A stretch of DNA of 64,000 bases from Gracilimonas sp040904925 (GTDB lineage: Bacteria; Bacteroidota; Rhodothermia; Balneolales; Balneolaceae), in the NCBI GenBank assembly GCA_040904925.1, contig JBBDSP010000031.1, positions 3,111-67,110 of the forward strand. The letters are read 5' to 3'. The position numbers were made by a program, and so were the translations under genes. Position 1 is the stretch's first letter. Each line of letters opens with the position of its first letter. Positions 25,731 through 34,808 of this stretch are shown piece by piece. A model generated the notes under the pieces. It searched no databases and was not told the origin of the DNA. It saw only the letters and a program-made list of their open reading frames with translations.

Positions 25731-27920
25731 ACTAAGGCAAAAACTACCCTCAAAGAAACATTCGGCTACGACACCTTCCGTCCCCTTCAGGAAGACATTA
25801 TAAGCCAAGTTACCCAAAGAAAAGACGCTCTTGTAATTATGCCTACCGGTGGGGGTAAGTCTCTCTGCTACCAAATTCCTGCACTCTTGTTTGACGGGCT
25901 GACCGTTGTTGTCTCTCCGCTGATTTCGTTAATGAAAGATCAGGTCGAGCAACTCCGTGAATATGACATCAATGCGGTTCACTTGAACAGCTCCCTTTCG
26001 CCTGAGGCTTATGGATATAACCGCAGGCAGGTTTTACAAGGTAAAGCAAAATTGCTTTACATAGCACCGGAAACGTTGTTGATGGATAAAACAAGGGATC
26101 TGCTTAAGGATATCAAGGTTGATCTGTTTGCCGTAGATGAGGCACACTGTATTTCGGAATGGGGACATGATTTCCGTCCGGATTACCGGGAGCTTGCTTC
26201 CGTTCGAAAGGAACTTTTCCCGGATGCCACCTGCATTGCATTGACGGCAACGGCCACACCTCGCGTGCAGGAAGACATCAAAAAAACGCTCGAATTCAAA
26301 GACTCTGAAGAATTTATAGCCAGTTTTGACCGACCCAATCTGTTTTTGAAGATTGCTGACAAGGAAGATGCCACCAATCAGGTATTGGATTTTCTGTACA
26401 CTCGAAAAAATCAGTCCGGGATAATCTACTGTATTTCACGGCGGCAGGTAAATGAACTGTATCAGGCGCTTGAGGATGAAGGGTATTCGGTCAAACCCTA
26501 TCATGCCGGACTTTCAGACCGGGAGCGAGCCGTAAATCAGCGGCAGTTTATCCGGGACAATGTGCAGATCATTGTGGCCACGATCGCTTTCGGAATGGGT
26601 ATCAACAAGCCTAACGTGCGCTTTGTTGTTCATTATGATATGCCGCAGAACATTGAGCAGTATTATCAGCAAATTGGTCGCGCCGGGCGAGATGGCCTTC
26701 GTTCTGATTGTGTGATGCTGTTTAGCTACAACGACCGCCACAAGATCAAATATTTCATCAACAAAAAAGAGGACAAAGAGAAAGAAATTGCCCAAAAGCA
26801 TTTAGACGATCTGGTTGATTTCATACTGACCAAAAAATGCCGGCGCATTCCCCTGATGAAATATTTTGGGGAAAAATATCCCAAAGATGAATGCGGGATG
26901 TGTGACAACTGTATTTCCAAAGATGAGGATGTGGAAGATTACACGCTTCAAGCAAATAAATTGATGCAATGTATTTCTGAGCTTGAGGAAAGCTTTGGGA
27001 AAACGCATGTTATAAATGTGCTGAGAGGGTCAAAAGCGCAAAAGGTTTTGGAGCTGGAGCACCACAAACTTAATTCGTACGGTACCGGAAAAGAGTGGTC
27101 AAAAAATCAGTGGGAGCAGCTTTCAAGGATGTTGATCCGTCAGGATTATTTATCTAAGGGTGAACATGCCGAACTTAAATTAGAAGATAAATCTCATGCT
27201 ATTCTTAAGGGAGATGAAAATGTGTTCGGTACTTTAGACCGTACTGCAACCGCCATGACCACCGAAGAGGAGGCCCGGGTTACCAGCGAAGTTGAGGCTG
27301 AATATGATGAGGACCTGTTTGAAATTCTCCGTAAAGAACGAAAAAGACTTGCCGATGAAAAAGGAATTCCTCCCTACACCATTTTCCCAGATACCACACT
27401 GATGGAAATGGCGTATTATTTTCCCAGAGATAAAGACCACCTGTTGCCACTTTATGGCGTGGGGGAAGTCAAGCTCGATAAATACGGGCCTACTTTTATC
27501 GGGTTGATAAAAAAATTCACAGCCCAGCACGATATAGAATCAAAACTGGAGACGCTGCAAGAAAAAGTTGACGAGCTTGAAAGTGTTGAATTGCATCAGC
27601 AGATAGGAAAGGCTTTTAATGGCGGACAATCCATCAAGCATTTAGCTGAGGAACACGGGGTGAAAGAAGTCACAATCCTTAACCACCTGAAAGATTACCT
27701 GAAAGAGGGAAATGATCTGAGATTAGATGGAATAACCGAAGCAACTACCTTATCACTTCGTCAGCAGGATGAGATCATCAAAGTATTTGATGAAAAAGGA
27801 GCCCATATGCTAAAAGTGGTTTATGACCGACTCAATAAGAAGATCGGCTATGATCAGATCCGCATTATACAACTATACTTTATGGCAAATGAGGCCGCAG
27901 AAAAAAAGAATAGCCAATAA
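25725..27920 (+). CDS. recQ: ATP-dependent DNA helicase RecQ
   Basis: A full-length 3'-5' DNA helicase of about 731 residues, used in recombination and fork repair. Helicase motifs: FRPLQEDII (motif 0), MPTGGGKSLCYQIPAL (I), VDEAHCISEWGHDFRPDY (II plus aromatic loop) and QQIGRAGRDGLRSD (VI). The zinc-binding cysteines lie in KKCRRIPLMKYFGE and ECGMCDNC. RQC and HRDC domains follow (LADEKGIPPYTIFPDTTLMEM), and a C-terminal helix-turn-helix region (SIKHLAEEHGVKEVTILNHL) ends the protein. The frame extends to a TTG at 25680, but those 15 extra residues are encoded by repeat DNA. The GTG at 25725 (VITKAKTTLKETFGYD) matches how RecQ proteins usually begin. Confidence 0.95.
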   Translation: MITKAKTTLKETFGYDTFRPLQEDIISQVTQRKDALVIMPTGGGKSLCYQIPALLFDGLTVVVSPLISLMKDQVEQLREYDINAVHLNSSLSPEAYGYNRRQVLQGKAKLLYIAPETLLMDKTRDLLKDIKVDLFAVDEAHCISEWGHDFRPDYRELASVRKELFPDATCIALTATATPRVQEDIKKTLEFKDSEEFIASFDRPNLFLKIADKEDATNQVLDFLYTRKNQSGIIYCISRRQVNELYQALEDEGYSVKPYHAGLSDRERAVNQRQFIRDNVQIIVATIAFGMGINKPNVRFVVHYDMPQNIEQYYQQIGRAGRDGLRSDCVMLFSYNDRHKIKYFINKKEDKEKEIAQKHLDDLVDFILTKKCRRIPLMKYFGEKYPKDECGMCDNCISKDEDVEDYTLQANKLMQCISELEESFGKTHVINVLRGSKAQKVLELEHHKLNSYGTGKEWSKNQWEQLSRMLIRQDYLSKGEHAELKLEDKSHAILKGDENVFGTLDRTATAMTTEEEARVTSEVEAEYDEDLFEILRKERKRLADEKGIPPYTIFPDTTLMEMAYYFPRDKDHLLPLYGVGEVKLDKYGPTFIGLIKKFTAQHDIESKLETLQEKVDELESVELHQQIGKAFNGGQSIKHLAEEHGVKEVTILNHLKDYLKEGNDLRLDGITEATTLSLRQQDEIIKVFDEKGAHMLKVVYDRLNKKIGYDQIRIIQLYFMANEAAEKKNSQ

Positions 27921-28083
27921 AATGGAAATGGCTTGTTTAGGTACAGCTTTCATGGGTACTATCCTGAACACTTAGTGAGTTAGTCATACAGAGTATAGGC
28001 GTTCTTTGCAAAATTATCGTGAAGAAATGGGCCTGTTTGCCATTCAGCCTTTCATAAATAAATTTATAATAGTACCATGAATC

Positions 28084-29004
28084 ATGATCTTAGAACCAAG
28101 CATACTTTCTAAATTATCTTCGCTTGAACTGCGGGCTAAGAAGATCGTGGAAGGCTTTATTTCCGGATTGCACAAAAGTCCCTTTCATGGTTTCAGTGTA
28201 GAATTTGCAGAGCACCGGCCATACAATCAGGGTGATGATTTCAAGCATATCGATTGGAAAGTATATGCCAAAAAAGAGCGGTTTTATGTGAAGCAGTATG
28301 AGGAAGAAACCAATCTCCGCTCCTACATTATGCTCGACACGAGCTCATCTATGCAGTTCAAACATTTTGCGGAGTGGAGCAAACTCAGGTATGGAATTCA
28401 TTACGCTGCTTCATTGATGTATCTGATGCATCGCCAGCGGGATGCCTGCGGGCTGATCCCTTTTAATTCCAAAATCGACGCCTTTATTCCGGCCAAATCA
28501 ACATATGCTCATCTAAGACAGATCTATACCGAGCTGGAACGAGAATTGATCCGAGAGGATAAGAAAGATCCCGAACGCAGAAAAACCGCATCGGCTCAAG
28601 CTATTCACGAAGTGGCCGAGCGATTGAATCATCGCAGCCTGGTTATAATTATAACTGATCTGTTTGAAACCGCGGGTGCTCATGAAGAACTGATATCCGC
28701 CTTAAAACACCTGCGCCACCGTAAGCATGAAGTGCTGCTTTTCAACGTGTTAGAAAAGAAAAGCGAACGGGAGCTCGATTTTCCTGACCGGCGCTTTGTA
28801 TTTGAAGACATGGAATTAGGGGATGAAGTGGAAGTTCTTCCGGCCCAGGTTCGCAAAGATTATCAGGAAAAAGTAGCCGAATACACTAAGAAATTCCGAA
28901 TGGCATGCAGCGAGTTCGAGATCGATTTCGAGGAGATGGATACGCAGAGTCCTTTTGATAAGTCTTTGTTGGCCTACCTGACAAAGCGCAGAAGATTGGG
29001 TTAG
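28084..29004 (+). CDS. DUF58 domain-containing protein
   Basis: A 306-residue cytoplasmic protein. The DUF58 signature is FVEFAEHRPYNQGDDFKHIDWKVYAK-like (SVEFAEHRPYNQGDD then HIDWKVYA). A von Willebrand A-like fold follows (SYIMLDTSSSMQF, with a DxSxS metal-site motif). In many bacteria, DUF58 proteins sit beside MoxR AAA ATPases and BatA-type membrane proteins, where they help stress tolerance or enzyme maturation. Here neither neighbour is present: recQ lies upstream (163 bp) and a convergent SDR downstream. It is a stand-alone copy of unknown role. Confidence 0.9.
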   Translation: MILEPSILSKLSSLELRAKKIVEGFISGLHKSPFHGFSVEFAEHRPYNQGDDFKHIDWKVYAKKERFYVKQYEEETNLRSYIMLDTSSSMQFKHFAEWSKLRYGIHYAASLMYLMHRQRDACGLIPFNSKIDAFIPAKSTYAHLRQIYTELERELIREDKKDPERRKTASAQAIHEVAERLNHRSLVIIITDLFETAGAHEELISALKHLRHRKHEVLLFNVLEKKSERELDFPDRRFVFEDMELGDEVEVLPAQVRKDYQEKVAEYTKKFRMACSEFEIDFEEMDTQSPFDKSLLAYLTKRRRLG

Positions 29005-29055
29005 TTTCGTTATTCGTTATTCGTTAATCGTGTAATAGGCTCACGAATAACGAAC

Positions 29056-29853
29056 CTACGTGACTTTTTGATTCTTCAGGATCTTATTCAACAATGTCGG
29101 GGAAAACCGCTGAACCCAAAGTGCTAACCCTTCCTTCAATCCGGTTATATAGATCTCTTCTTTTTGGGATTTAATTTTTGGCATCACCTTTTCCACCATT
29201 TCATCGGCCGTCATGGCATTGGAATGAGCATCGCCCATTTTTCCAAACTTGGATCCATCGCCGGTTAATGCATTTTTACTGATATTGGTTTTTATAAAAC
29301 CGGGGCAAAGCAAAGTTACTGCCACATTATGCTCATACATTTCCTGCCTGAGTGAATTAAAAAATCCCTGCACGGCATGTTTACTTGCCGCATATCCTGA
29401 ACGGAATTTAGTGCCGATCTTTCCCGCCACACTGCTGGTTACGATGATATGTCCGGATTTGCGTTCTACCATATGCGGTAACACTTCTTTGGTCAGTCCC
29501 ACAGCTCCAAAATAATTCACATCCATCAGCTGTCGGTAAGTGCTCATTTCAGATTCAAGAACGGTTGATCGCTGACTGATTCCCCCGTTGTTTATCAACA
29601 CATCAATTTGCCCAAAAGCCGCTAATGCCTCTTTGCTTTTTTCATGAAAGGTATCCGTATTCGTAAGGTCTAGTGTTACGATCTTTACATTGGATGTATT
29701 CTCTCCCAGGCTATCTTTCACTTCCTGAAGGGACTCTTCCCGCCGCGAGGAAAGGATCAGGTTAGCTCCTTCTTTATAAAAAGCCCTCGCAAAGGCCTCT
29801 CCAATGCCCGATGAAGCTCCTGTTATCCAAATGGTTTTTCCTTGGTAATTCAT
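29056..29853 (-). CDS. Short-chain dehydrogenase/reductase
   Basis: A classical SDR of 265 residues. The cofactor motif is TGASSGIGEAFARAF near residues 11-23. NNGG (INNGGISQRS) occupies the usual NNAG site. The catalytic Ser is in VTSSVAGKIG and the Tyr-x3-Lys in SGYAASKHAVQGF. The C-terminal region is hydrophobic (LALWVQRFSPTLL), as in DHRS7-like membrane-associated reductases. The substrate is unknown. It diverges from the response regulator gene across 121 bp, which contain a perfect 21-bp hairpin. Confidence 0.92.
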   Translation of the reverse strand: MNYQGKTIWITGASSGIGEAFARAFYKEGANLILSSRREESLQEVKDSLGENTSNVKIVTLDLTNTDTFHEKSKEALAAFGQIDVLINNGGISQRSTVLESEMSTYRQLMDVNYFGAVGLTKEVLPHMVERKSGHIIVTSSVAGKIGTKFRSGYAASKHAVQGFFNSLRQEMYEHNVAVTLLCPGFIKTNISKNALTGDGSKFGKMGDAHSNAMTADEMVEKVMPKIKSQKEEIYITGLKEGLALWVQRFSPTLLNKILKNQKVT

Positions 29854-29896
29854 GCGTAAATTCTGATTTTTAACGAAATAGTTTTGCAGTGCTAAA

Positions 29897-29947
29897 GTGT
29901 TACGGTGTTAAGGTAATATTTTCTTAATTACCTTAACACCGTAACAC
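29897..29947. repeat. Perfect 21-bp inverted repeat upstream of the response regulator
   Basis: The arms 29897-29917 and 29927-29947 are exact reverse complements around a 9-base AT loop. The core GTGTTACGGTGTTAAGG recurs as TAACAC words at 22183-22258 in a diverged form. The element occupies most of the promoter gap between two divergent genes, so it could be a dispersed repeat, an operator, or both. Confidence 0.8.
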
Positions 29948-29974
29948 AAGAACACGTTAACACAATCAAATACG

Positions 29975-30676
29975 ATGAGCAATAAACACACCATACTCTT
30001 AGTGGAAGACGAGGAAGAGTCTGGCGAGATGCTGGCCAATTTTTTAGAACTTAACAACTACGATGTACTTTGGGCTAAAGACGGAAAGAGGGCGATCGAG
30101 CTCATTAATAATAACGCCAATGACCTTCACCTGGCTATTTTGGATATTATGGTTCCTCATCATGATGGGAAAGAAATTTGCAGACATATACGTCAGCATC
30201 CTGTGGTGTATGAAATTCCGGTGTTGTTTTTAACTGCGCGTGATGAAGAAAAAGATGAGATAGAGGGGTTGGAGCTCGGAGCCGATGATTACATCAAAAA
30301 ACCGGCCAGCCTAAATCTGGTTAAGGCTCACGTGGAAACCCAGTTGCGCCGGCGCTCCTCCGAACGAAGCAACTGGATACAATACGGAAATGTGTATGTA
30401 GACCTCGATTCTAAGGAAATGTATATTAATGAAGAACTGGTCGATCTTACTCACACTGAATACACTATTGCTGAAATGATCTTCCAGAACCCAAAACTGG
30501 TGTATAGCCGGCAGCAGATCCTGGAGAAAATCTCAGATGAGGAAAAATATGTATTTGATCGCACCGTAGATGTTCACGTTAAAAACTTGCGGTTGAAAAT
30601 GGGCGATGAGGGCAAACTTATCAAAACCTACCGGGGTGTAGGGTATGGGTTTAACAAAGAATATCTCCATTCATGA
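29975..30676 (+). CDS. OmpR/PhoB-family response regulator
   Basis: A 233-residue two-component regulator. The receiver domain has LLVEDEEESGEML with the acidic pocket, Asp57 as phosphoacceptor in LAILDIMVP, Thr in VLFLTARDEE, and Lys in YIKKPASL. A winged-helix DNA-binding domain covers residues 130-230 (VDLTHTEYTIAEMIF; DRTVDVHVKNLRLKMG; YRGVGYGF). The stop codon overlaps the ATG of the histidine kinase gene (ATGA, 30673-30676), so the two are translationally coupled. The signal it answers is unknown. Confidence 0.96.
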   Translation: MSNKHTILLVEDEEESGEMLANFLELNNYDVLWAKDGKRAIELINNNANDLHLAILDIMVPHHDGKEICRHIRQHPVVYEIPVLFLTARDEEKDEIEGLELGADDYIKKPASLNLVKAHVETQLRRRSSERSNWIQYGNVYVDLDSKEMYINEELVDLTHTEYTIAEMIFQNPKLVYSRQQILEKISDEEKYVFDRTVDVHVKNLRLKMGDEGKLIKTYRGVGYGFNKEYLHS

Positions 30677-32073
30677 AAATTCGCTCTAAGCTGGCATGGA
30701 CATACATCATCCTTTTGGTGATCGGAATCATCACTATCAGTGCGTACTCAATTCTTACCATTCGGAGTTTTTTGCTGGAAGAAGGAGAGCAACAGTTTGA
30801 GAGAGATGCCCTTTCTCTGGCTTTGGCCGCGGGCAGCTTTAGAGATAATGATCAATTTGATGACCGGATCAGGCGCCAGGCAGAGCTTTCCAGATATGAA
30901 ATGGCTGTTTATGATAAAGATGGTATTCGTTTTTTAACCTTCCCCGAAGGTGCTTTTGATGATGTAGATGCATATTTAAATTCGGAACTTCTTGCGGAAC
31001 TTGAACGACAAGACGGTTCACCCATCGTTCAAAACTCAGAAGATTCACCAAAGCTTATTGCATATGTCGATCTCGGCCAATCTGAAAATGCGGCACAGTA
31101 TCTCCGAATCAGTCAGGATAAAAGTGAATACTATGCTGCCGCTGCAAGTATCCGGCATATTATTTATGCGGGGATGTTTTTCTCTATTGGCGCCGTCATT
31201 ATCGTAAGTTTTTTGTTTGCCCGATATATAGCCTCCCCGATCTTACAGCTTAATGCCGCCGCCCTTGATATCGCACGAGGTAACTTCGACCGTAAAATAG
31301 ATCTTAAACGAAATGATGAATTTGGCACTTTGGCCGATTCCCTGAATCACATGGCAAGCACTCTCCGGGCTGATAATGAGCAGCTAAAGAAGCTCAACGA
31401 AAAACAGAGCCAGTTCTTTGCTGATATCACGCACGAAGTGAGAAATCCTTTGCACACAATTTCAGGGGCTTTGGAAATGCTGGAACTCGAAAATCTTCAA
31501 CCTGAAAAAAAGAAGCAGTATATGGTTACCGCTCAAAAGCAGATCAAGCGGGTTGCCCGGCTTTTTGAGGATATCAAAACGTTGCAGCGATACGATTTTG
31601 ATGAAAGCTTCATCAACCGGAAAGAATTTGATCTCAAAGAATTGGTTAACGAGGCAGAACAGGCATATCAGCCTATTGCACAAAAGAAGGGGCTTGAGCT
31701 GGTCACGAAAAACATTACGCCCTGCACGGTAAATGCTGACCCGGATAAAATAGAACAAGTGCTGGATAATCTGATCTCAAACGCCATTAAATATACCATT
31801 GAGGGAACAGTAGAAGTTGGTTTTGAAAAGAAAGATGACGTGGTTAAAGTATATGTTAAAGATACCGGTCCCGGAATTGGAAAAGAACACTTAGACCGTT
31901 TATTCGATCGCTTTTACAGAACCGACAAGGCTCGTTCTCGTGATAAAGGGGGAACAGGATTAGGGCTTTCCGTGGTGAAGGGCATCTTAAATGCTCACCA
32001 AAGTGATATTAAAGTGGAAAGTAAAGTTGGCAAGGGCAGCCTTTTCTACTTTACGCTTCCCACTTTGGATTGA
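30673..32073 (+). CDS. Membrane sensor histidine kinase
   Basis: A 466-residue kinase. An N-terminal helix (WTYIILLVIGIITISAYSIL) and a second helix near residues 170-187 (AGMFFSIGAVIIVSFLFARYIA) frame a periplasmic sensor of about 130 residues. HAMP follows (SPILQLNAAALDIARGNFD). The HisKA site is FFADITHEVRNPLHTISGA. The ATPase domain has the N box (VLDNLISNAIKYT), G1 (VKDTGPGIGKEHL), F (FDRFYRT) and G2 (KGGTGLGLSVVKG). It is coupled to its regulator by a 4-bp overlap. Its 3' end overlaps the convergent aquaporin gene by 23 bp. Confidence 0.96.
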   Translation: MKIRSKLAWTYIILLVIGIITISAYSILTIRSFLLEEGEQQFERDALSLALAAGSFRDNDQFDDRIRRQAELSRYEMAVYDKDGIRFLTFPEGAFDDVDAYLNSELLAELERQDGSPIVQNSEDSPKLIAYVDLGQSENAAQYLRISQDKSEYYAAAASIRHIIYAGMFFSIGAVIIVSFLFARYIASPILQLNAAALDIARGNFDRKIDLKRNDEFGTLADSLNHMASTLRADNEQLKKLNEKQSQFFADITHEVRNPLHTISGALEMLELENLQPEKKKQYMVTAQKQIKRVARLFEDIKTLQRYDFDESFINRKEFDLKELVNEAEQAYQPIAQKKGLELVTKNITPCTVNADPDKIEQVLDNLISNAIKYTIEGTVEVGFEKKDDVVKVYVKDTGPGIGKEHLDRLFDRFYRTDKARSRDKGGTGLGLSVVKGILNAHQSDIKVESKVGKGSLFYFTLPTLD

Positions 32074-32674
32074 AATAGTCGAAAGTAAAGGCTGCTAAAG
32101 CACCTCCGGAAAGAGGGGCTATCACATAAAGTAACAGATGCACATAAGAGTCGTTACCATTAATCAGGTCAAATAATGCGGTTCCTATTGCTGTGGCAGG
32201 ATTTAAGACTCCGCCTGAAATTTGAGTACTCACCATGAGCATTGCACCAAAAGTAAGCCCAATAACCAGCCCGACAAGTTGATTGGCCCGGTGAATTTTC
32301 GACAGCGATAACATCAGCATCACCAACACAAAAATGGCAACAAAGAAAAACTCAGCAAATGCTTGCTGATAAAGGTTGGTGTCGGTGGGCGGCTCCACAT
32401 AAAAAACGGACCCCGACAGAAAGTATAGAATATAGGCCGCGGCAAAAGCTCCTATCAGCTGAAAGGCTATATACCCAAGAAACTCAGAAAAGCTTAGCTT
32501 TCGTTTTAAAAAGAAGGCGAATGAAACGGCCGGGTTATAGTGAGCCCCTGAAACAGGGAAACCTATATAGACTAAAGCCATCAACGATAAACCAATTGCG
32601 AGTGGTTCACCGGTAAAGCCAAAAACCAATACCAAGAAAAAAGCGCCCAGCGCCTCTGTGATATATGCGTGCAT
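32051..32674 (-). CDS. Aquaporin/MIP family channel with an atypical second NPA box
   Basis: A 207-residue six-helix channel of the major intrinsic protein family. The two hallmark half-helices are GAHYNPAVSFAFF near residues 43-55 and GGVLNPATAIGTA near 154-166. In most aquaporins the second box reads NPAR, and the arginine forms the ar/R selectivity filter. Here it is Thr, so permeability may differ from a plain water channel. It overlaps the end of the convergent histidine kinase gene by 23 bp. It could carry water, small solutes or gases; this is inference. Confidence 0.88.
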   Translation of the reverse strand: MHAYITEALGAFFLVLVFGFTGEPLAIGLSLMALVYIGFPVSGAHYNPAVSFAFFLKRKLSFSEFLGYIAFQLIGAFAAAYILYFLSGSVFYVEPPTDTNLYQQAFAEFFFVAIFVLVMLMLSLSKIHRANQLVGLVIGLTFGAMLMVSTQISGGVLNPATAIGTALFDLINGNDSYVHLLLYVIAPLSGGALAAFTFDYFNPKWEA

Positions 32675-32864
32675 ACCCTATTGTGTTAGTCCTAAAAACT
32701 CCGAATATCTTTATCCTTCCTTGTTGCTGAAACTACTTGCCGGAAGCAGGAATAGCAAGAAAGCTTTTTCATTATTTGTAAAAAGAATATTGACAATATT
32801 TCTAACTATTTGACTTCATATACGCTTAGAAAAAGGATATTTTTAAGCAATCAAATTTTTATGC

Positions 32865-33173
32865 ATGCGCTTATTCAATAAACTTAAAACTCGCTGGGAA
32901 ATTGAGAGTAACTGGCAGATCGTTGTTATAATGATTGTTTTTGCCGTTACCGGTTTCACTTCACTTTTTGCACGAAAGCTGATTTTCCCCCTTATAGGCG
33001 TTGAATCTGCTGATCCGTTCTGGTATAAATCCGTCATCTGGTTGTTAACAATATTTCCGGTGTATAATATTTTGCTCCTTTCCTACGCAGCTTTATTCGG
33101 ACAGTTCAGCTTTTTTTGGAAATTTTTCAAAAAAATGATGACGCGCTTCATTCCGGGTAAGTCGGGAACCTGA
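32865..33173 (+). CDS. Small membrane protein, DUF6787-like
   Basis: A 102-residue protein with an amphipathic start (MRLFNKLKTRWEIESNWQIV). Two hydrophobic helices follow: IVVIMIVFAVTGFTSLF and a second starting at VIWLLTIFPVYNILLL. It ends with an aromatic-basic stretch, GQFSFFWKFFKKMMTRF. This layout fits the small Bacteroidota family that I recall as DUF6787. The function is unknown. It diverges from the aquaporin gene (190 bp without a visible gene) and converges with the MmcQ/YjbR gene (7 bp). Confidence 0.7.
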   Translation: MRLFNKLKTRWEIESNWQIVVIMIVFAVTGFTSLFARKLIFPLIGVESADPFWYKSVIWLLTIFPVYNILLLSYAALFGQFSFFWKFFKKMMTRFIPGKSGT

Positions 33174-33180
33174 TATATCT

Positions 33181-33531
33181 TCACCGTCCCAGCTTTTCAC
33201 GATCTTTTTTGGGAAGCGTCTCTACAACAAGCTCGTAAGAGTGGCCTATAAGCTCTTCAACGAGCTCATCTTTCAAAGAACCCTCCATGCTCACGGTGTT
33301 CCAGTGTTTCTTGTTCATGTGATATCCCGGCTTAATTTCTTCATATAAGGCCCTTAGCTCTAACGCTCTTTCAGGGTCACATTTCAGGTTAATACTTTCG
33401 AATTCATCTACATCACAAAGGGCGAACATCTTACCCATCACTTTAAATACTAACACATCTTCACCAAATGGAAAGCCTTCCGTAACGCCCGAAAATGACC
33501 GGCAATAGTTATAAAACGCTTCGATATGCAT
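33181..33531 (-). CDS. MmcQ/YjbR family protein
   Basis: A 116-residue cytoplasmic protein of the MmcQ/YjbR (DUF419) family, which has a CyaY-like or double-wing DNA-binding-like fold. Family features include the early FPFGEDVLVFKVMGKMFAL, then NLKCDPERALELRA, and the late KKHWNTVSMEGSL. The precise function is unsettled; DNA binding has been suggested from structure. Its start is 4 bp below the stop of the exported protein gene, so they are co-transcribed. Confidence 0.88.
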   Translation of the reverse strand: MHIEAFYNYCRSFSGVTEGFPFGEDVLVFKVMGKMFALCDVDEFESINLKCDPERALELRALYEEIKPGYHMNKKHWNTVSMEGSLKDELVEELIGHSYELVVETLPKKDREKLGR

Positions 33532-33534
33532 TTT

Positions 33535-34041
33535 TCAGTTTACGCTTTGATAGTCAATACGGAAATTGCCGGCCAATCGTGCAGAACGGGAGGCGATGTA
33601 ATCTGTCAGATCGGAGGTTACCACGCCAATAAAGCTATCATGCCACGTAGAGGCCATCGTTTGAATATCATTATTCAGGGGAAGTTTGGCGGGTTGATAA
33701 AACAGCATCTGCGCTGAGAAGGAATATAATCCACCCGGCGATTCCATGATGTTTATATGTAAATAAAGAATGGGAAGCTGATCAGACTGCTGAAGGGTTT
33801 CATATTCTAAAACATCAACAGGAAGCCCATCAAGCTCATTCACCATTAAAGACCGAACGCTGTCTACACTAAACGAAAGCTCTTCTGCCCCGGCTGGCTT
33901 TTCAATATTTACAACTACCCCAAATTCGGAGATTCCGTAAAGAGAGTCTTGTTCTCTTAAAACCTCGTTTTGGGCAAACAGGTTGTTACTGAGAAGTAGT
34001 GAAAAGCTTAAAAATAATATGTGCAGACTAAAATATTTCAT
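33535..34041 (-). CDS. Exported protein of unknown function
   Basis: A 168-residue protein with a clear signal peptide (MKYFSLHILFLSFSLLLSNNLFAQ). The mature part alternates strand-like stretches (EFGVVVNIEKPAG; LPILYLHINIMES; LYSFSAQMLFYQPA) and ends in a helical C-terminus. I recognise no family. It lies 10 bp downstream of the DUF423 gene and 3 bp upstream of the MmcQ/YjbR gene, forming a three-gene run. It is probably periplasmic. Confidence 0.7.
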   Translation of the reverse strand: MKYFSLHILFLSFSLLLSNNLFAQNEVLREQDSLYGISEFGVVVNIEKPAGAEELSFSVDSVRSLMVNELDGLPVDVLEYETLQQSDQLPILYLHINIMESPGGLYSFSAQMLFYQPAKLPLNNDIQTMASTWHDSFIGVVTSDLTDYIASRSARLAGNFRIDYQSVN

Positions 34042-34051
34042 AATTCAATAA

Positions 34052-34429
34052 CTAAGGCTTATATCTAAGAACCTGAATCGCAAAAACGATCCAGCCGGCA
34101 ATAAAAGCAACTCCGCCAATTGGAGTTATAGCTCCCAGCCATCCCATCCCGGAAAGACACAACGTGTACAGGCTTCCTGAAAAAATGATAATACCGGCCA
34201 ATATTAATGACGCAGGCCAGGTAACCGCTATATCAAACTGTGTTCCGATCAATGCAATGAGCATCAATCCCAAAGCATGCCATGCATGATATTGAACAGC
34301 TGTCTGCCAGGTTTCAAGCCGTTCGGGGCTTAATGTATTTCTAAGTGCATGAGCACCGAAGGCGCCGGCAGCAACCGCTAGCGCTAAAAGAAAAGCGGCA
34401 ATGGCTATAATAATTTTGGGGTTAGACAT
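34052..34429 (-). CDS. DUF423 family membrane protein
   Basis: A 125-residue protein with four hydrophobic helices. The DUF423/YgdD pattern is seen: AGAFGAHALRNTLSPERLETWQTAVQYHAWHALG near residues 21-54, then IFSGSLYTLCLSG and ITPIGGVAFIAGW. The function is unknown. It heads the short run DUF423, exported protein, MmcQ/YjbR. Confidence 0.92.
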   Translation of the reverse strand: MSNPKIIIAIAAFLLALAVAAGAFGAHALRNTLSPERLETWQTAVQYHAWHALGLMLIALIGTQFDIAVTWPASLILAGIIIFSGSLYTLCLSGMGWLGAITPIGGVAFIAGWIVFAIQVLRYKP

Positions 34430-34506
34430 TGGTCAGATGTTTTAATTAAATATAAATTGGTATTGATTAATTTCTATTACTACTAAATTCATTGGTATTT
34501 GATTTA

Positions 34507-34806
34507 ATGAGATTCACAAATCAGGATAGTATGAAAATTGATGAAACTAAAATGAACAAAAGCCCGGGAGGGTTTCAAAGAGTTAAATATGGTATCCTTT
34601 CAGGATTGTGGGGACTTGCTCTATCTTATGTAGTCATGATCTTTATTCCTTTTCTGCATTTTATCTCAGTTTATGATCATCCGCTTTACATTGTATTTAT
34701 AGTTAGTTGTACACTTTTGGGATTTCTTTATGGAGAACGCTTTATTGAAACACTGGCTGTTAAAACAGGTGATTGGTTCGATAAAAGGGATTTTTTCCGA
34801 TTTTAG
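34507..34806 (+). CDS. Small membrane protein of unknown function
   Basis: About 99 residues from the ATG at 34507. A TTG five codons earlier and an ATG at 34531 are alternatives. Two hydrophobic helices are visible: GLWGLALSYVVMIFIPFLHF and PLYIVFIVSCTLLGFLYG. A charged C-terminus follows (TGDWFDKRDFFRF). I recognise no family. It converges with the CDGSH gene with only 2 bp between stops. Confidence 0.6.
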   Translation: MRFTNQDSMKIDETKMNKSPGGFQRVKYGILSGLWGLALSYVVMIFIPFLHFISVYDHPLYIVFIVSCTLLGFLYGERFIETLAVKTGDWFDKRDFFRF

Positions 34807-34808
34807 AT

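Noticed and set aside
32675..32864. A tRNA or small RNA in the aquaporin-DUF6787 gap
   Set aside because: No cloverleaf, strong hairpin or terminator was found.
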